Assembly: GCF_034274695.1 (NCBI RefSeq)
Contig: NZ_CP128362.1
Coordinates: 4,652,501-4,716,500 of the forward strand
DNA from: Chitinophaga sp. LS1
GTDB taxonomy: Bacteria > Bacteroidota > Bacteroidia > Chitinophagales > Chitinophagaceae
Length of the DNA stretch: 64,000 bases
Reading direction: 5' to 3'
Each line of letters opens with the position of its first letter. Position 1 is the stretch's first letter. This document shows positions 1-10,100 of the stretch, piece after piece. A model generated the notes under the pieces. It was not told the DNA's origin. It was given only the letters and a program-made list of their open reading frames with translations, and did no database searches. A program made the position numbers and the translations under genes.

Positions 1-3000
1 ACACTTTCAAATACACAATGACTATTCCACCATGAACCAATATGTGCCCGTAAATAAGTATTACTATCCAATACTGCAAACGGGATCATGAACGCATTGA
101 CCCCACCTGTTTTGCGTGCCTTCAGTGTTAATGTGTAACTATCGAAAGAGTGGTTTTTTAATACTGCCAGTTGCTGTGCGCCTTCCGCAGTTTGCGCAAT
201 AGAAGAGTCAGTTACTTTCCAGGCACCTCTTGGAAATGACCATTCTGAAAGATCAAATGCCTGACCATTTACTTTGATATCTTTGAATTCAGCTTCTGTA
301 TCCCATGTGCCTACACCAATACCTCCTGAATAAAGTGGGGCGTCATTATCAGAAGAAACAGTAACTGATGTAGGTAGATTGAAATCCGCTTTATTATCTG
401 CGAGTAATTTAATGGCATAATAAGAAATACGCGCATAACTATTCGCTGCATCAAAATGAATAAGATTAACCGGCCAGTCTACATCATGTTCATTTACTAA
501 AAGAGGAGCGTAAGAAGACATCTTTACTAAATCAGCATTCTTCTCCATGCTGAGTACATAAATTGCATCACTTACCGCCGCCTGCATATTACCTGTGCCT
601 ACGCCGGAATTGGTGGCGTATTCTCCTACATACATATCCCAGTCGCCACGTTTGTATTTATCAAAGTGATCGAAATTCCGCATGCTCCAATAAGCATCTT
701 TGTAAGCATGTTCATCTACCCGTTGTACATGTTGCATACTGTCTAAGGTATGCCTGTTTACATCACCGATGCCCATGCTGGCCAGGATGGTAATGTTTGG
801 ATACTTTGCATGTATGGCATCATAAAAGCGATTATATCGCTTTGCATAGACAGGGCCATGCTGTTCATTGCCTACCTCTACATATTTCAATGGAAAAGGT
901 GTGGGGTGCCCGTTGGAAGTCCTTAGAGCTCCCCATTTGGATGTAACCGGCCCTATGGCATATTCTATTGCATCCAGTGCATCCTGAATGTAGGGTTGTA
1001 ATAATGAATCTGGTACTGATGTGCCGCTACGGTATTCGCAGGATGTACCTGCGTTGAATACAAACAATGCATCTGCATGGATATCTTCACAGAATTGCAA
1101 ATATTCATGGTATCCAAATCCATCGCTGCTCCAATATCCCCACGGACTAAATGTACCTGGGCGATTTTCTAATTTACCAATCGTGTTTTTCCAGTTGGGC
1201 GCGCTTTCAATGGTAATGCCTTCTACGAAGCAGCCACCTGGCCATCTTACAAAGGATGGATGCAGACTGTCGATTAGGGTAGCAATATCATTGCGTAAGC
1301 CGTTAGGTCTGTTGTGAAAAGTTTTGATAGGAAATAGCGAAACGAAGTCTACATTTGCAGTGCCTTTCGAGCCAAAGTCTAAAAAGAATTTTGCTTTGTC
1401 AGCCGTACTATCTGGCACAAGTACACATTCGTATTTTTGCCAGTCATTATTAGTGGCAATATCAAATTGATGTGCAGCTATGATATGATCGTGAGATGTT
1501 AAACCTGCTGTGACAGTACCTTTATACCCTCTTAAATAGAAAGATAGTTGATAGCTTTCACCAGCTTTCACAGCGATACCCCAAAAGCCTTCATTGATTA
1601 AGGTGGCAGGGGCTTGTAGTTTTAATGAGTGTGGTGTAGCAGCCGATAAAGGGTGATCTATAGTCAGAAAAACATTGGGAGAAATTAATTTTGCATTAGT
1701 CCCGGATACAACCTTGTCGTCATTACTATCCCTTTTCACCGACCATGCCGGCCAGTCACTCTTATAAGGCCATTCCATTTTCCATTCTGTTGGCGGCGCC
1801 TCCAGCATACCATTTACCAGTTTAGTCCCCGCTGGTATCCGACTCTCTTCAAATCCCCTGTTCTGAATCATTTCAGCATATAATCCCCCTTCTCCTGCAT
1901 GACTGATTTCTTCAAAAAAGATGCCATGTAAGGTAGACGGGATTGTATCTTCAGAGCGTAAACTTTTAACCTCAATTGTACTTTGTATAACAGGAAAGGC
2001 TTTTAGCAATTTTACCCCATGCGGTGGTATTTTTGCACGAAAGCTATCTGTGCAAAATCGTTCATCACGCTGTCTCCATACATTATGTAATAATACTTTT
2101 GATGGCAGTCCTACCTCTTTAAATGATAAGGTGATATCACGATATACTGTATCTAAATTAAATATTCCAATTGCCTTGCTACCATCAGATAATTCCTTCA
2201 CCCAGATATTATCCTTCACCCGTACCGCCTGCTTCCCTAATGTATCCTGATCTATCGCAATCACCTCATCATTCGTCAATAAATTCAACGTAAAGCTATC
2301 CAGTTTGCTAATATCGCAACCAATCAACAACGGTGCTGATAACAAACTCCACAAACTTACATGCGTATATTGCTCATCAGGTGTCAATCTGGAAGGATGC
2401 AGACTTTCTCCCCAACCCACCTGACCTACGATCATCATATCCGGATCATTCCATTTACCTGGGCCTGCATACGGTGCCAGTGGCCCCTGACTAAACCCGA
2501 TATTATATAGGCTCTCCCATGTATCATCGATATCTTCTGTCGTACGCCAGCTTTGGGCATTGACAGATGGCCCCCATTCCCATACCCGCTTCATCCCATA
2601 CTGACAAAGATTGTATACAATATCCCTGTTTTGCGACGCCAATGCCTGCTGCATCACTTTGAACGGATAGATATAAGCAGCTAATGACGTATCTGTTTGC
2701 ACATAACTACACCAGTCATATTTTAGATAATCTACTCCCCATGCACTATAGACATTTGCATCGGCTGATTCATGTTGATATGAACCCAGAAAACCGCCAC
2801 AGGTCAGTGGGCCGGGGGAGGAGTAGATACCGAATTTTAAACCTTGATTGTGTAGCCAGTCACCGAGTCCTTTCATATCTCCAAATTTTTCATTGGGTGA
2901 AAGATTACCATCTGCATTGCGTGCTGCTGCCTGCCAACCGTCGTCAATGTTGATATAAGACCAGCCATGATCTGCGAGGCCTTTGTCAATCAACGCCTGT

Positions 3001-4298
3001 GCAGAGTTTTTTACTTTATCTTCGCTCACGCTCAGGCCCCAGCAGTTCCAGCTGTTCCACCCCATAGGAGGCGTGAGTTGTAAAAGAGAATCGACTTTTA
3101 TCAGGATGGTTTTTGAAGTAGTACCATGGGAATTGGACACCTGTATTTGAATAGGGTAGTGGCCAACAGCAGCAATGGATCCTTTTATGATAGCTCCTTC
3201 CTGCATAAGACCGGATGGCAATCCTGTTACTTTATAAGTTAAAGGTGTGGCGCCTGTAGCTGCGATACGGAATAATATAGGATGGCCGGGACGTGCACCT
3301 GATACCAACGCATTATTGATTCTTGGGAATACACCTGGCGCGGGTGTTTGAATGTAAGGGACTATTATCTGTCCTTGTGTGGTCAGACCAGTGCCCGTTT
3401 CTTTGAATGTGTATTTAAATACAATGCCATCTTTCTGAGGTGCATCAACTGGAAAGGTTTTCTCTTCAAGGGGAGCAAGACTTGTTGGAATAGAAGCATG
3501 TTTAATCTCCCGGCCTTCATCTAAAACTGAATAACTAAAGGTCCCTTCTATTCGCAGGCCAAAGTTATTCTTAATCTTACCCAAACTTACATTGATCCCA
3601 TCCACTTTCTCCAACATATCTACAAAAGGCTGTCCCATAAATATCCCTCCGGTGCCACCGCCATCATACACCCTCACCGCTATCACATTCTCCTTATCCC
3701 ATTTTATAGCCGGATGATCTGCCGCTAAGTGATACGACCGCACATTCGGCCATTTACTTACATACCCACCTTTATCCTCCGGCGTAGTACCTGTTTTACC
3801 AATTAATACACCATTCAAATAGGTAGCATCCACATCATTCACATGTGCGAGAAATATCCGTAAGCTATCTTGCCAATGCCCGCTCTTGTGTAACCGAACA
3901 TGAAACCGGTACCACGCATATCCATGGTAATCAGGATAGCCTTGTTCCTGCCAAACCTTACCCGGAACAATAGTCCCCCATGAATGATCATCAAACGATG
4001 AAGAAGCCCAAAGTGGAGCATCACCTGTTTTGAATTTTGCAGAAGAAAATACGACTGCTCCGGGATGCTGTGCAAAAGCAACAGAAGAAATCAGCGGGAA
4101 AAGGATGATCAGAACAGGTGTCAGATATCGTTGGATATTGCAATTTAAGAATGCCTGCTTAAAAAGAAATAGCGTTAAATCCCTGGTCAGATCCCTATTT
4201 GAGAATACCTGCTTAATAGAAAATAGCTTCAAATATCTGGTCATATTACCATGTAAGTATGCCTGCTTAGTGAGAAAATGCTTCAAATACCTGCTCAT
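1..4298 (-). CDS. Secreted bimodular glycoside hydrolase: GH27 (alpha-galactosidase type) fused to GH51 (alpha-L-arabinofuranosidase type), C-terminus off the window
   Basis: One frame stays open from the ATG at 4298 to the left edge, about 1430 codons without a stop. In order: a repeat-built extension (residues 1-54), a signal peptide ending near AFAQ (about 77), a jelly-roll sugar-binding domain (about 80-235), Ig-like modules (to about 395), GH27 (about 400-765) with TPPMGWNSW, YINIDDGWQ, nucleophile Asp528 in YLKYDWC and acid/base in RTTEDIDD, then GH51 (about 775 onward) with acid/base Glu1145 in VEVGNEQ and nucleophile Glu1226 in YVGEYA. Both active sites look intact. GH27 contains alpha-galactosidases and beta-L-arabinopyranosidases, and GH51 is mainly arabinofuranosidases, so arabinogalactan side chains are a reasonable inferred substrate. 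The start is uncertain because it lies in a tandem repeat; ATG 4244 is an in-frame alternative. A GGGGAGG lies just upstream of 4298. Confidence 0.9.
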   Translation of the reverse strand, partial: MSRYLKHFLTKQAYLHGNMTRYLKLFSIKQVFSNRDLTRDLTLFLFKQAFLNCNIQRYLTPVLIILFPLISSVAFAQHPGAVVFSSAKFKTGDAPLWASSSFDDHSWGTIVPGKVWQEQGYPDYHGYAWYRFHVRLHKSGHWQDSLRIFLAHVNDVDATYLNGVLIGKTGTTPEDKGGYVSKWPNVRSYHLAADHPAIKWDKENVIAVRVYDGGGTGGIFMGQPFVDMLEKVDGINVSLGKIKNNFGLRIEGTFSYSVLDEGREIKHASIPTSLAPLEEKTFPVDAPQKDGIVFKYTFKETGTGLTTQGQIIVPYIQTPAPGVFPRINNALVSGARPGHPILFRIAATGATPLTYKVTGLPSGLMQEGAIIKGSIAAVGHYPIQIQVSNSHGTTSKTILIKVDSLLQLTPPMGWNSWNCWGLSVSEDKVKNSAQALIDKGLADHGWSYINIDDGWQAAARNADGNLSPNEKFGDMKGLGDWLHNQGLKFGIYSSPGPLTCGGFLGSYQHESADANVYSAWGVDYLKYDWCSYVQTDTSLAAYIYPFKVMQQALASQNRDIVYNLCQYGMKRVWEWGPSVNAQSWRTTEDIDDTWESLYNIGFSQGPLAPYAGPGKWNDPDMMIVGQVGWGESLHPSRLTPDEQYTHVSLWSLLSAPLLIGCDISKLDSFTLNLLTNDEVIAIDQDTLGKQAVRVKDNIWVKELSDGSKAIGIFNLDTVYRDITLSFKEVGLPSKVLLHNVWRQRDERFCTDSFRAKIPPHGVKLLKAFPVIQSTIEVKSLRSEDTIPSTLHGIFFEEISHAGEGGLYAEMIQNRGFEESRIPAGTKLVNGMLEAPPTEWKMEWPYKSDWPAWSVKRDSNDDKVVSGTNAKLISPNVFLTIDHPLSAATPHSLKLQAPATLINEGFWGIAVKAGESYQLSFYLRGYKGTVTAGLTSHDHIIAAHQFDIATNNDWQKYECVLVPDSTADKAKFFLDFGSKGTANVDFVSLFPIKTFHNRPNGLRNDIATLIDSLHPSFVRWPGGCFVEGITIESAPNWKNTIGKLENRPGTFSPWGYWSSDGFGYHEYLQFCEDIHADALFVFNAGTSCEYRSGTSVPDSLLQPYIQDALDAIEYAIGPVTSKWGALRTSNGHPTPFPLKYVEVGNEQHGPVYAKRYNRFYDAIHAKYPNITILASMGIGDVNRHTLDSMQHVQRVDEHAYKDAYWSMRNFDHFDKYKRGDWDMYVGEYATNSGVGTGNMQAAVSDAIYVLSMEKNADLVKMSSYAPLLVNEHDVDWPVNLIHFDAANSYARISYYAIKLLADNKADFNLPTSVTVSSDNDAPLYSGGIGVGTWDTEAEFKDIKVNGQAFDLSEWSFPRGAWKVTDSSIAQTAEGAQQLAVLKNHSFDSYTLTLKARKTGGVNAFMIPFAVLDSNTYLRAHIGSWWNSHCVFES
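4137..4298 (-). repeat. 54-bp tandem repeat, three copies, spanning the start of the GH27/GH51 gene
   Basis: Read on the minus strand, units begin at 4298, 4244 and 4190 and each encodes 18 residues of the pattern (M/L)(S/T)R(Y/D)L..F...KQ..(L/S). A fourth, partial unit starts at 4136 and runs into the signal peptide (IQRYLTPVL). Copies diverge but keep frame because 54 is a multiple of three. Units 1 and 2 start with ATG, unit 3 with CTG and the fourth with ATC, so the original start-codon region appears to have been copied upstream of itself. Confidence 0.85.
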
Positions 4299-4321
4299 AT
4301 CGCAATATACCTCCCCGTACC

Positions 4322-4353
4322 TTTTGTCAGTTTACACATTTTGCCGTATCTTG
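4322..4353 (+). promoter_or_regulatory. Candidate Bacteroidota-type promoter for the exonuclease gene
   Basis: TTTTG at 4322-4326 is followed after 20 bases by TATCTTG at 4347-4353. This is close to the TTTG / TAnnTTTG pattern of the Bacteroidota primary sigma factor, though the second box is one base short. It lies about 30 bases before the ATG at 4385. Assignment is by pattern only. Confidence 0.35.
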
Positions 4354-4384
4354 CGCAGATTTTAGTAAATTAAATTATAACCCC

Positions 4385-4906
4385 ATGCCTTACATTATGG
4401 TAGACATCGAGAGCGATGGCCCTATACCCGGAGATTTTTCCATGATTTCATTTGGTGCCGTGCTCGTAAACGAAAAATTAGATCAGACCTTTTACGGTCA
4501 GTTAGCTCCTATTTCTGAAAAGTATATTCCTGAAGCACTCGCTGTATCTGGTTTTAGCAGAGAAGAAACAAAGACTTTTAAAGAACCCAAAATTGTGATG
4601 GCGGAATTCAAAACCTGGATTGAAACGGTTTGTGGAAAGGATCGTCCTATCCTGATCAGTGATAATAATGGTTTTGATAGTATGTTCATTGCATGGTATT
4701 TTCATCACTTTATTGGGACTAATCCATTTGGGCATAGTTCGCAGAATTTAGGAAGCCTTTTCAAAGGAATGGAAAAGGATATGTTTAAGAACTTTAAACA
4801 TCTGCGGGTAACAAAGCATACACATCATCCGGTAGATGATGCAAAAGGAAATGCAGAAGCACTGCTGACAATGAAGAAGGAATTAGGACTGAAGATCAGG
4901 TGGTGA
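4385..4906 (+). CDS. DEDDh-type 3'-5' exonuclease/exoribonuclease-like protein
   Basis: This 173-residue protein has the RNase H-like exonuclease signature: Asp7 and Glu9 in VDIESDGP (Exo I), an aspartate near 93-98 in LISDNNGFD (Exo II), and His147/Asp152 in HHPVDDA (Exo III). These metal-binding positions are those of DnaQ, RNase T and Rv2179c-like enzymes. There is no signal peptide or extra domain, so it is a free-standing cytoplasmic nuclease trimming single-stranded RNA or DNA ends. It is transcribed away from the glycosidase gene. Family assignment is firm; the natural substrate cannot be told from sequence. Confidence 0.8.
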   Translation: MPYIMVDIESDGPIPGDFSMISFGAVLVNEKLDQTFYGQLAPISEKYIPEALAVSGFSREETKTFKEPKIVMAEFKTWIETVCGKDRPILISDNNGFDSMFIAWYFHHFIGTNPFGHSSQNLGSLFKGMEKDMFKNFKHLRVTKHTHHPVDDAKGNAEALLTMKKELGLKIRW

Positions 4907-4912
4907 AAGCCT

Positions 4913-5131
4913 TCACGCTAAATTTCCGCAACTGAACCCACCACTGGCATTGGAAAATACCGACTTCTGTACATTCGTACCTTTTAATATAGTGATATAA
5001 GCATCTTTGAGCGTTTGCCGCGTTACTGTATCAGCGGGTTGACCATAGATTTTACCTGTCTTCTGGGCAATGGCAGGCATAGACACAAACAATAACAGGT
5101 ACAACAGAATATTATTCTTTAATGATGGCAT
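4913..5131 (-). pseudogene. Remnant of an outer membrane beta-barrel/carboxypeptidase-regulatory-like protein (5' end only)
   Basis: The reading frame from the ATG at 5131 gives a signal peptide ending MPAIAQ and then about 45 residues of the opening strand pattern of a CarboxypepD-regulatory-like domain (GKIYGQPADTVTRQTLKDA). It stops at 4913 in the middle of that domain. Full-length relatives are large outer membrane barrel proteins of several hundred residues; no barrel sequence follows. An in-frame start at 5176 exists but lies outside the signal peptide. I read this as the 5' stump of a deleted gene. Confidence 0.6.
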
Positions 5132-5189
5132 CCAGGTTAAATGGTTGGGCTTGAACGTAAAAGTACGGATTAACAACGGTTAACAAAAA

Positions 5190-5225
5190 GTTAATATACT
5201 CCCATCTCATTATAGAATAGCTTTG
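5190..5225 (+). promoter_or_regulatory. Candidate promoter of the ECF sigma gene
   Basis: TAGCTTTG at 5218-5225 fits the Bacteroidota -7 pattern TAnnTTTG exactly. The -33 partner is weak: a GTTAA at 5190-5194, about 23 bases upstream. The box lies 17 bases before the ATG at 5242, giving a very short leader. Confidence 0.4.
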
Positions 5226-5241
5226 CACCTACTCAAGTCGT

Positions 5242-5829
5242 ATGGCAGTGGGACAAAACGATGAAATACAACTTTGGGAACAGTTTTGCAGAGGGGATAA
5301 GCGGGCATTCGACAGTGTGTGGGCTTATTGGTTCCCTATACTATTCAAATACTGTAACAGGTTCACCGACGACAAGGGCCTGATCAAAGATGTATTACAG
5401 GATTTTTTTATTGAGCTATTTACCAGCCGTTCCCGGCGTAATAATGTACAGCATTTAAAGAGCTATCTCATGATCGCTGTACGTCGTAAACTGCTGCGTG
5501 TTATCAGCCAGCAGAAAGCCAGATCCACCGAGGATTTGGGCAACGATGAAAGCTATGGCTTTTACCTCGATCTCTCCGCCGATCATCCCATCATTCAACA
5601 ACAGGAATTGCATAATCGCAAACAGTTGGTACAGCACGTTATTAATGGACTGAGCAACCGTCAGCGTGAAGCAATTTATTTGTATTTCTTCGAAAATATC
5701 GGTTACGAAAGTATTGCTGAAATCATGTCTATGAAAGAAGTGAAATACGCCAGAACCCTCATCTATAGAGCGCTGGACGAAATGCGTGATACCATCACGA
5801 AAAATAAGCAACTCACTGAACTGCTGTAA
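5242..5829 (+). CDS. ECF (sigma-70 family) sigma factor of the SusC/SusD locus
   Basis: The 195-residue protein has the two-domain plan of ECF sigma factors. Region 2 is at about 10-85 (FCRGDKRAFDSVWAYWFPIL, then LIKDVLQDFFIELF), which binds core polymerase and the -10 element. Region 4 is at about 130-185 (LSNRQREAIYLYFFENIGYESIAEIM), a helix-turn-helix for the -35 element. There is no C-terminal extension. It is followed by a FecR gene and an STN-containing SusC, the usual Bacteroidota order for trans-envelope signalling, so it probably transcribes the locus 6213-17011 when the receptor is loaded. Confidence 0.9.
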   Translation: MAVGQNDEIQLWEQFCRGDKRAFDSVWAYWFPILFKYCNRFTDDKGLIKDVLQDFFIELFTSRSRRNNVQHLKSYLMIAVRRKLLRVISQQKARSTEDLGNDESYGFYLDLSADHPIIQQQELHNRKQLVQHVINGLSNRQREAIYLYFFENIGYESIAEIMSMKEVKYARTLIYRALDEMRDTITKNKQLTELL

Positions 5830-6212
5830 CCGAAAAAACATAAAATTTACTTAGGGTATTCAAATTACTTCCAGCCTCTTATTGATAGCAACTGGTCAGG
5901 AATGAGTAGCGATATGTGATCATGGGAAATAACAATTGTAACCGGAAAAAAGATAAAATTTTCTGAGGGTATTTGAATCACTTTCTCCCTCTTATAAATA
6001 GCAATCAGTCATGTATTAGAAGCGAGATGCTATCACAAAAAAATGATCATAATTTCTTAACGTATCCAAATCACTTTCTATCACTTATTAGTACTAGTCA
6101 GTCAGGAATAAGATATAAGATACCATCACAAGAAATAAAACAACTATCATCAAAAAAAAACTTAAAATTTCCTGAGGGTATTCTATTCACTTCCTCCCTC
6201 TTACTAATAACA
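5830..6212 (+). repeat. Imperfect tandem repeat of about 95-116 bp, three copies plus a partial one, in front of fecR
   Basis: Units start near 5830, 5942, 6036 and 6152. Each opens with an A-run, then a (T)AAAATTT..(C/T)TGAGGGTATTC-like stretch, then TCACTT(C/T)CTCCCTCTTA. The last unit runs straight into the fecR start: its CAATGGATCAAGAACAAT aligns with CAACTGGTCAGGAATGA in the first. The array therefore looks like repeated copies of the fecR translation-start region. A frame happens to be open through part of it from 5973, but that is probably accidental. Confidence 0.7.
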
Positions 6213-7151
6213 ATGGATCAAGAACAATATACAGTAGCGGATCTGATGACCAATCCCTCTTTCAGAGCATGGGCCGATCAGTCAGATGAAAAGGCCCGCG
6301 CACATTGGGAACAATGGCTCGCCGCCCACCCGGATCGTCATGATGATGTGAACACCGCTTTCACCTTACTTTCTTTGTTGAAAGAAAATGAAAACGGACC
6401 TTCTCCCGAAGATATGCTTGAAATGCAGGATAGATTCGATACCACACTTGGCCGCCAACGCCGTATGCTGCTATACCGCTGGACAGCCGCCGCTGCATCA
6501 CTGTTATTGCTTATTACTACAGGTATATTATTCAATAACCGTAGCACCACCATTCACACCGGTATCGCTATGACGAAAGAAGTAAACCTGCCGGATGGTT
6601 CCAAAGTATTACTAAATGCCAACACTACTTTAAAATACAAAGGGCACGAAGTATGGATCGAAGGGGAAGCTTACTTCAGCGGTGAACACCATGACCTGAA
6701 AGTACATACCGGTGGCATGGATGTAGCTGTTCTCGGTACCGCATTCAACATCTACAATCGTAAACAACAGATTGAAGTATTGCTGGAATCAGGCAAGGTA
6801 AATGTAACCGGTGCAGGATGGGCGAAAAACGCAGGTACCCTACACCTCACACCCGGTGAAATGATCCACCTCGATGCCACCAACAAAATGATGACCCGTA
6901 TCAATCCAGAGACCTTCACATCCTGGAAGAACGGCCGTCTGATCTTTAAAAATACACCACTATATAAAGTTGCCGCCATACTGGAAGAAAATTACGGTTT
7001 TCACGTCCGGTGGAAAAGCACCAAATTACAAATGGAACGCTTCTCCGGCTCATGTCCCTTAGACAATACAGACATTCTCCTGGCAGCTATTCGGTCAGTG
7101 TACAATGACCAGTTAATAGTCCAGGCTAATCATACTATTGTATTCGAATAA
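6213..7151 (+). CDS. FecR-family anti-sigma factor
   Basis: Starting at the ATG at 6213 gives 312 residues beginning MDQEQYTVAD, a normal FecR start. Residues 1-85 form the cytoplasmic anti-sigma part (helical, AHWEQWLAAHPD). One membrane segment lies at about 86-107 (WTAAAASLLLLITTGILF). The periplasmic FecR domain follows (VNLPDGSKVLLNANTTL, then GEAYFSG, then VAVLGTAFNIYN), with a C-terminal STN-like segment. It should hold the upstream sigma factor inactive until the N-terminal domain of the SusC receptor signals. A frame continues upstream to 5973, but those residues come from the repeat and match no FecR pattern. Confidence 0.9.
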   Translation: MDQEQYTVADLMTNPSFRAWADQSDEKARAHWEQWLAAHPDRHDDVNTAFTLLSLLKENENGPSPEDMLEMQDRFDTTLGRQRRMLLYRWTAAAASLLLLITTGILFNNRSTTIHTGIAMTKEVNLPDGSKVLLNANTTLKYKGHEVWIEGEAYFSGEHHDLKVHTGGMDVAVLGTAFNIYNRKQQIEVLLESGKVNVTGAGWAKNAGTLHLTPGEMIHLDATNKMMTRINPETFTSWKNGRLIFKNTPLYKVAAILEENYGFHVRWKSTKLQMERFSGSCPLDNTDILLAAIRSVYNDQLIVQANHTIVFE

Positions 7152-7192
7152 GCTATTATTACTTCGTAAACTAGAAAGCGCAATAATCTTTT

Positions 7193-10100
7193 ATGAAACG
7201 CAAATTGAACAGGTACGTTGTCCTGACTGTCCTCCTATTGCTGGAAGTCTGGCAGGTAAGGGCCCACACTGCTCCGATCGCCTATAACTATGTAAGTGAA
7301 AAGGTCTCGCTGATTACAGCACTCCAGAAAATGGAAGACATCTTTCACGTGAATTTTAATTACAACAGCGCGACCGTCGCTAACAAATTTGTATACCTTG
7401 AACAGTTCCCGCAACAGGGGGCTTTCAATGCCAGCAAGGTAGCACAAGCCCTCCAACCACTGGGCCTCACTATCGTTGAACTGGGTCATAAAGACTACGC
7501 GATCCAGCGTATGACCACCGCTAACGCGATCACCATCTCCGGCAATGATCACAATGCCAATAACGATGATCACAAAATCATCAACGGTACCATCACCAAC
7601 GATAAAGGTGAACCTGTACCCGGTGCTATCATCACCGATCAGGCCACCAACAAATCTGTGATCGCTGATGATCAGGGTCGCTATACCATCGAAGTAAATG
7701 GTGCGACCACTTTATTGGTGCACGCTGTCGGCTTTACCAAAAAGACTGTTAAAGCGGGTACTTCTGCTATGCTGAACATCCAGCTCATGCCGGATGTAAA
7801 GGACCTCTCTGCCGTGGTGGTGACTGCATTAGGTATCAAACGTGAAGAGAAAGCACTGGGTTATTCTATCGCTACTCTCGACGGTTCTAAAGTAAGCACT
7901 GTAAAAGATGTGAACATTGTAAACAGCCTCTCCGGCAAAGTTGCAGGTGTGGACATCCGCTCTGCCAGCTCTGATCCGGGTGGTTCTGTGCTGATCACCA
8001 TCCGTGGCGCCAGCTCTATCGCTAATAATAACCAGCCTTTGTTCGTTGTGGATGGGGTACCTGTCGCTTCGGCTAACAGAAGCCCAACCGTTCCTGTAGG
8101 CCAGGTGACTGTTGACTACGGTAGCCCTATCTCCGATGTAAGTCCGGACGATATCGCCACCGTTACCGTGCTCAAAGGCGCCAGTGCTGCGGCTTTGTAC
8201 GGTAGCCGTGCTGCTAACGGCGTGATCCTCATTACTACCAAAAGCGGTAATGGTAAAAACAAAAAAGGACTGAACGTAAGCGCAAACTTCAGCGCGATCT
8301 ATGACAAAGCCTGGCAGTTCCCTGACTTCCAGAGTGAATATGGTGCAGGTGATGCCACGGGTTCTGTAGATCCATCCAATACCTTGTCTACTGCTTCATG
8401 GGGTCCTAAACTCAACACCGGCGCCAAATATATTCAATGGAACAGCCCTACCGATGCCAACGGCGACAAGGTAGCGACCGACTGGATCGCTTATCCTAAC
8501 AGGGTGAAAGATTTCTATGAAACTGGTTCTACCTATACCAGCAACGTAGCCATCACTGGTAGCAACTTCCGCCTCTCTTATACAAATTTGCAAAATAAAG
8601 GTATCACGCCTAATACAGGTCTGCAGCGCAACAACATCAACCTCGCCGCAGGGTATGATCTGAATCCTAAAATTAAGGTGACTACCAATATTGCTTATAC
8701 AAATAATACCAGTAATAACCGTCCTACTTTCAACAGGGGTAGCTCCAGTTATATCCTGTATACCATGCCGGCGAACATCAACTCCAAACTGCTGAAAAAT
8801 TACTGGCAGAGTGGTGAAGAAGGCCTGCAACAATGGTCACAGGATCAGGGTAGTACAGATAACCCTTACTTCGTAGCTTATCAACTGACCAATGCCTACA
8901 ATCGTCATCACGTAACAGGCAATGTGCAGTTGACCATGGAACTGGCTAAGGGCTTAACATTAATGGGTCGTACAGGTCTCGACTGGTATACTGAAACCGA
9001 CGAAAGCAAGCGTGCAGTAAGTGCTGTGCAGAACCCTTATGGTGCCTATTATATCGGTGACCTCTTCGGTAGTGAGCAGAATACAGACTTCCTCCTGACC
9101 TATAAGAAAAGTCTTCAACACGATTTTGCATTTTTCGTAAGCGTAGGTGCTAACCGCATGGACCAGCATTCTAACACGCAGTCACAGGCTGCCAGTAAGC
9201 TGGTAATGCCGGGTGTATACAACATCTCCAATGCTGCTGCAGGTACTGTTACCAACTCTTCTTACAAGGCAACCAAACGCATCAACAGTTTGTATGCTAT
9301 GGGTGAACTGTCTTACAAGAGTTATGCATTCCTGGATCTGAGTGCCAGAAATGACTGGTCCAGCGCGCTGCCTACTAATCACAACTCCTACTTTTATCCC
9401 TCTGCCTCATTGAGCTTAGTGTTGTCTGATATGTTGAAGATCGAACACGGTGCGCTGTCTTATGCCAAATTGAGATTGAACTGGTCTAAGGTAGGTAAGG
9501 ATACTGATCCTTACAGCCTGTACAACAGCTTTACCTTCAGCTCTCCTGACTGGGGTGATGTGAAGATGGCGACCTTCAGCACTACACTGAAGAACAACAA
9601 CCTGAAACCTGAAATCGCTACCTCTTATGAGATTGGTACGGATCTGAAATTCTTCAACAACAGGTTAGCGGTAGAAGCTACGTGGTATACCACCGATAGC
9701 CGTAACCAGATCATTCAGATCCCGACTACCATGGCCAGCGGTTATAGCGCACGCATCATCAACGCCGGTGAAATCCGTAACAGAGGCTGGGAAGTAGCTG
9801 TACACGGTACGCCGATCTCTGGTAAATTCATCTGGGATATCGGTGCAAACTTTACCCGCAACAGGAACAAAGTGATCGCACTGGCTGATGGTATTACTTC
9901 TTACCTGCAAGGGTCTGCAGAAGGTATGCAGTACCAGGTACGTGAAGGTCAGTCACTCGGCAATATGTACGGCTTCACCTGGACAACCGTTCCTGATGGT
10001 CCTAACAAAGGCAAGGAACTGCTGGACGAAACCGGTCATAGCCAGTATGCAACTGGCCTCGTGAAGATCGGTAACTACAATCCTGATTTCTCACTGGGTA

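Noticed and set aside
563..2953. Plus-strand open frames of 76-109 codons
   Set aside because: All are antisense to the GH27/GH51 gene, which has intact catalytic motifs in a continuous frame.
5973..6212. N-terminal extension of FecR
   Set aside because: It starts with TTG, is encoded by the tandem repeat and shows no FecR pattern; the ATG at 6213 gives a normal family start.
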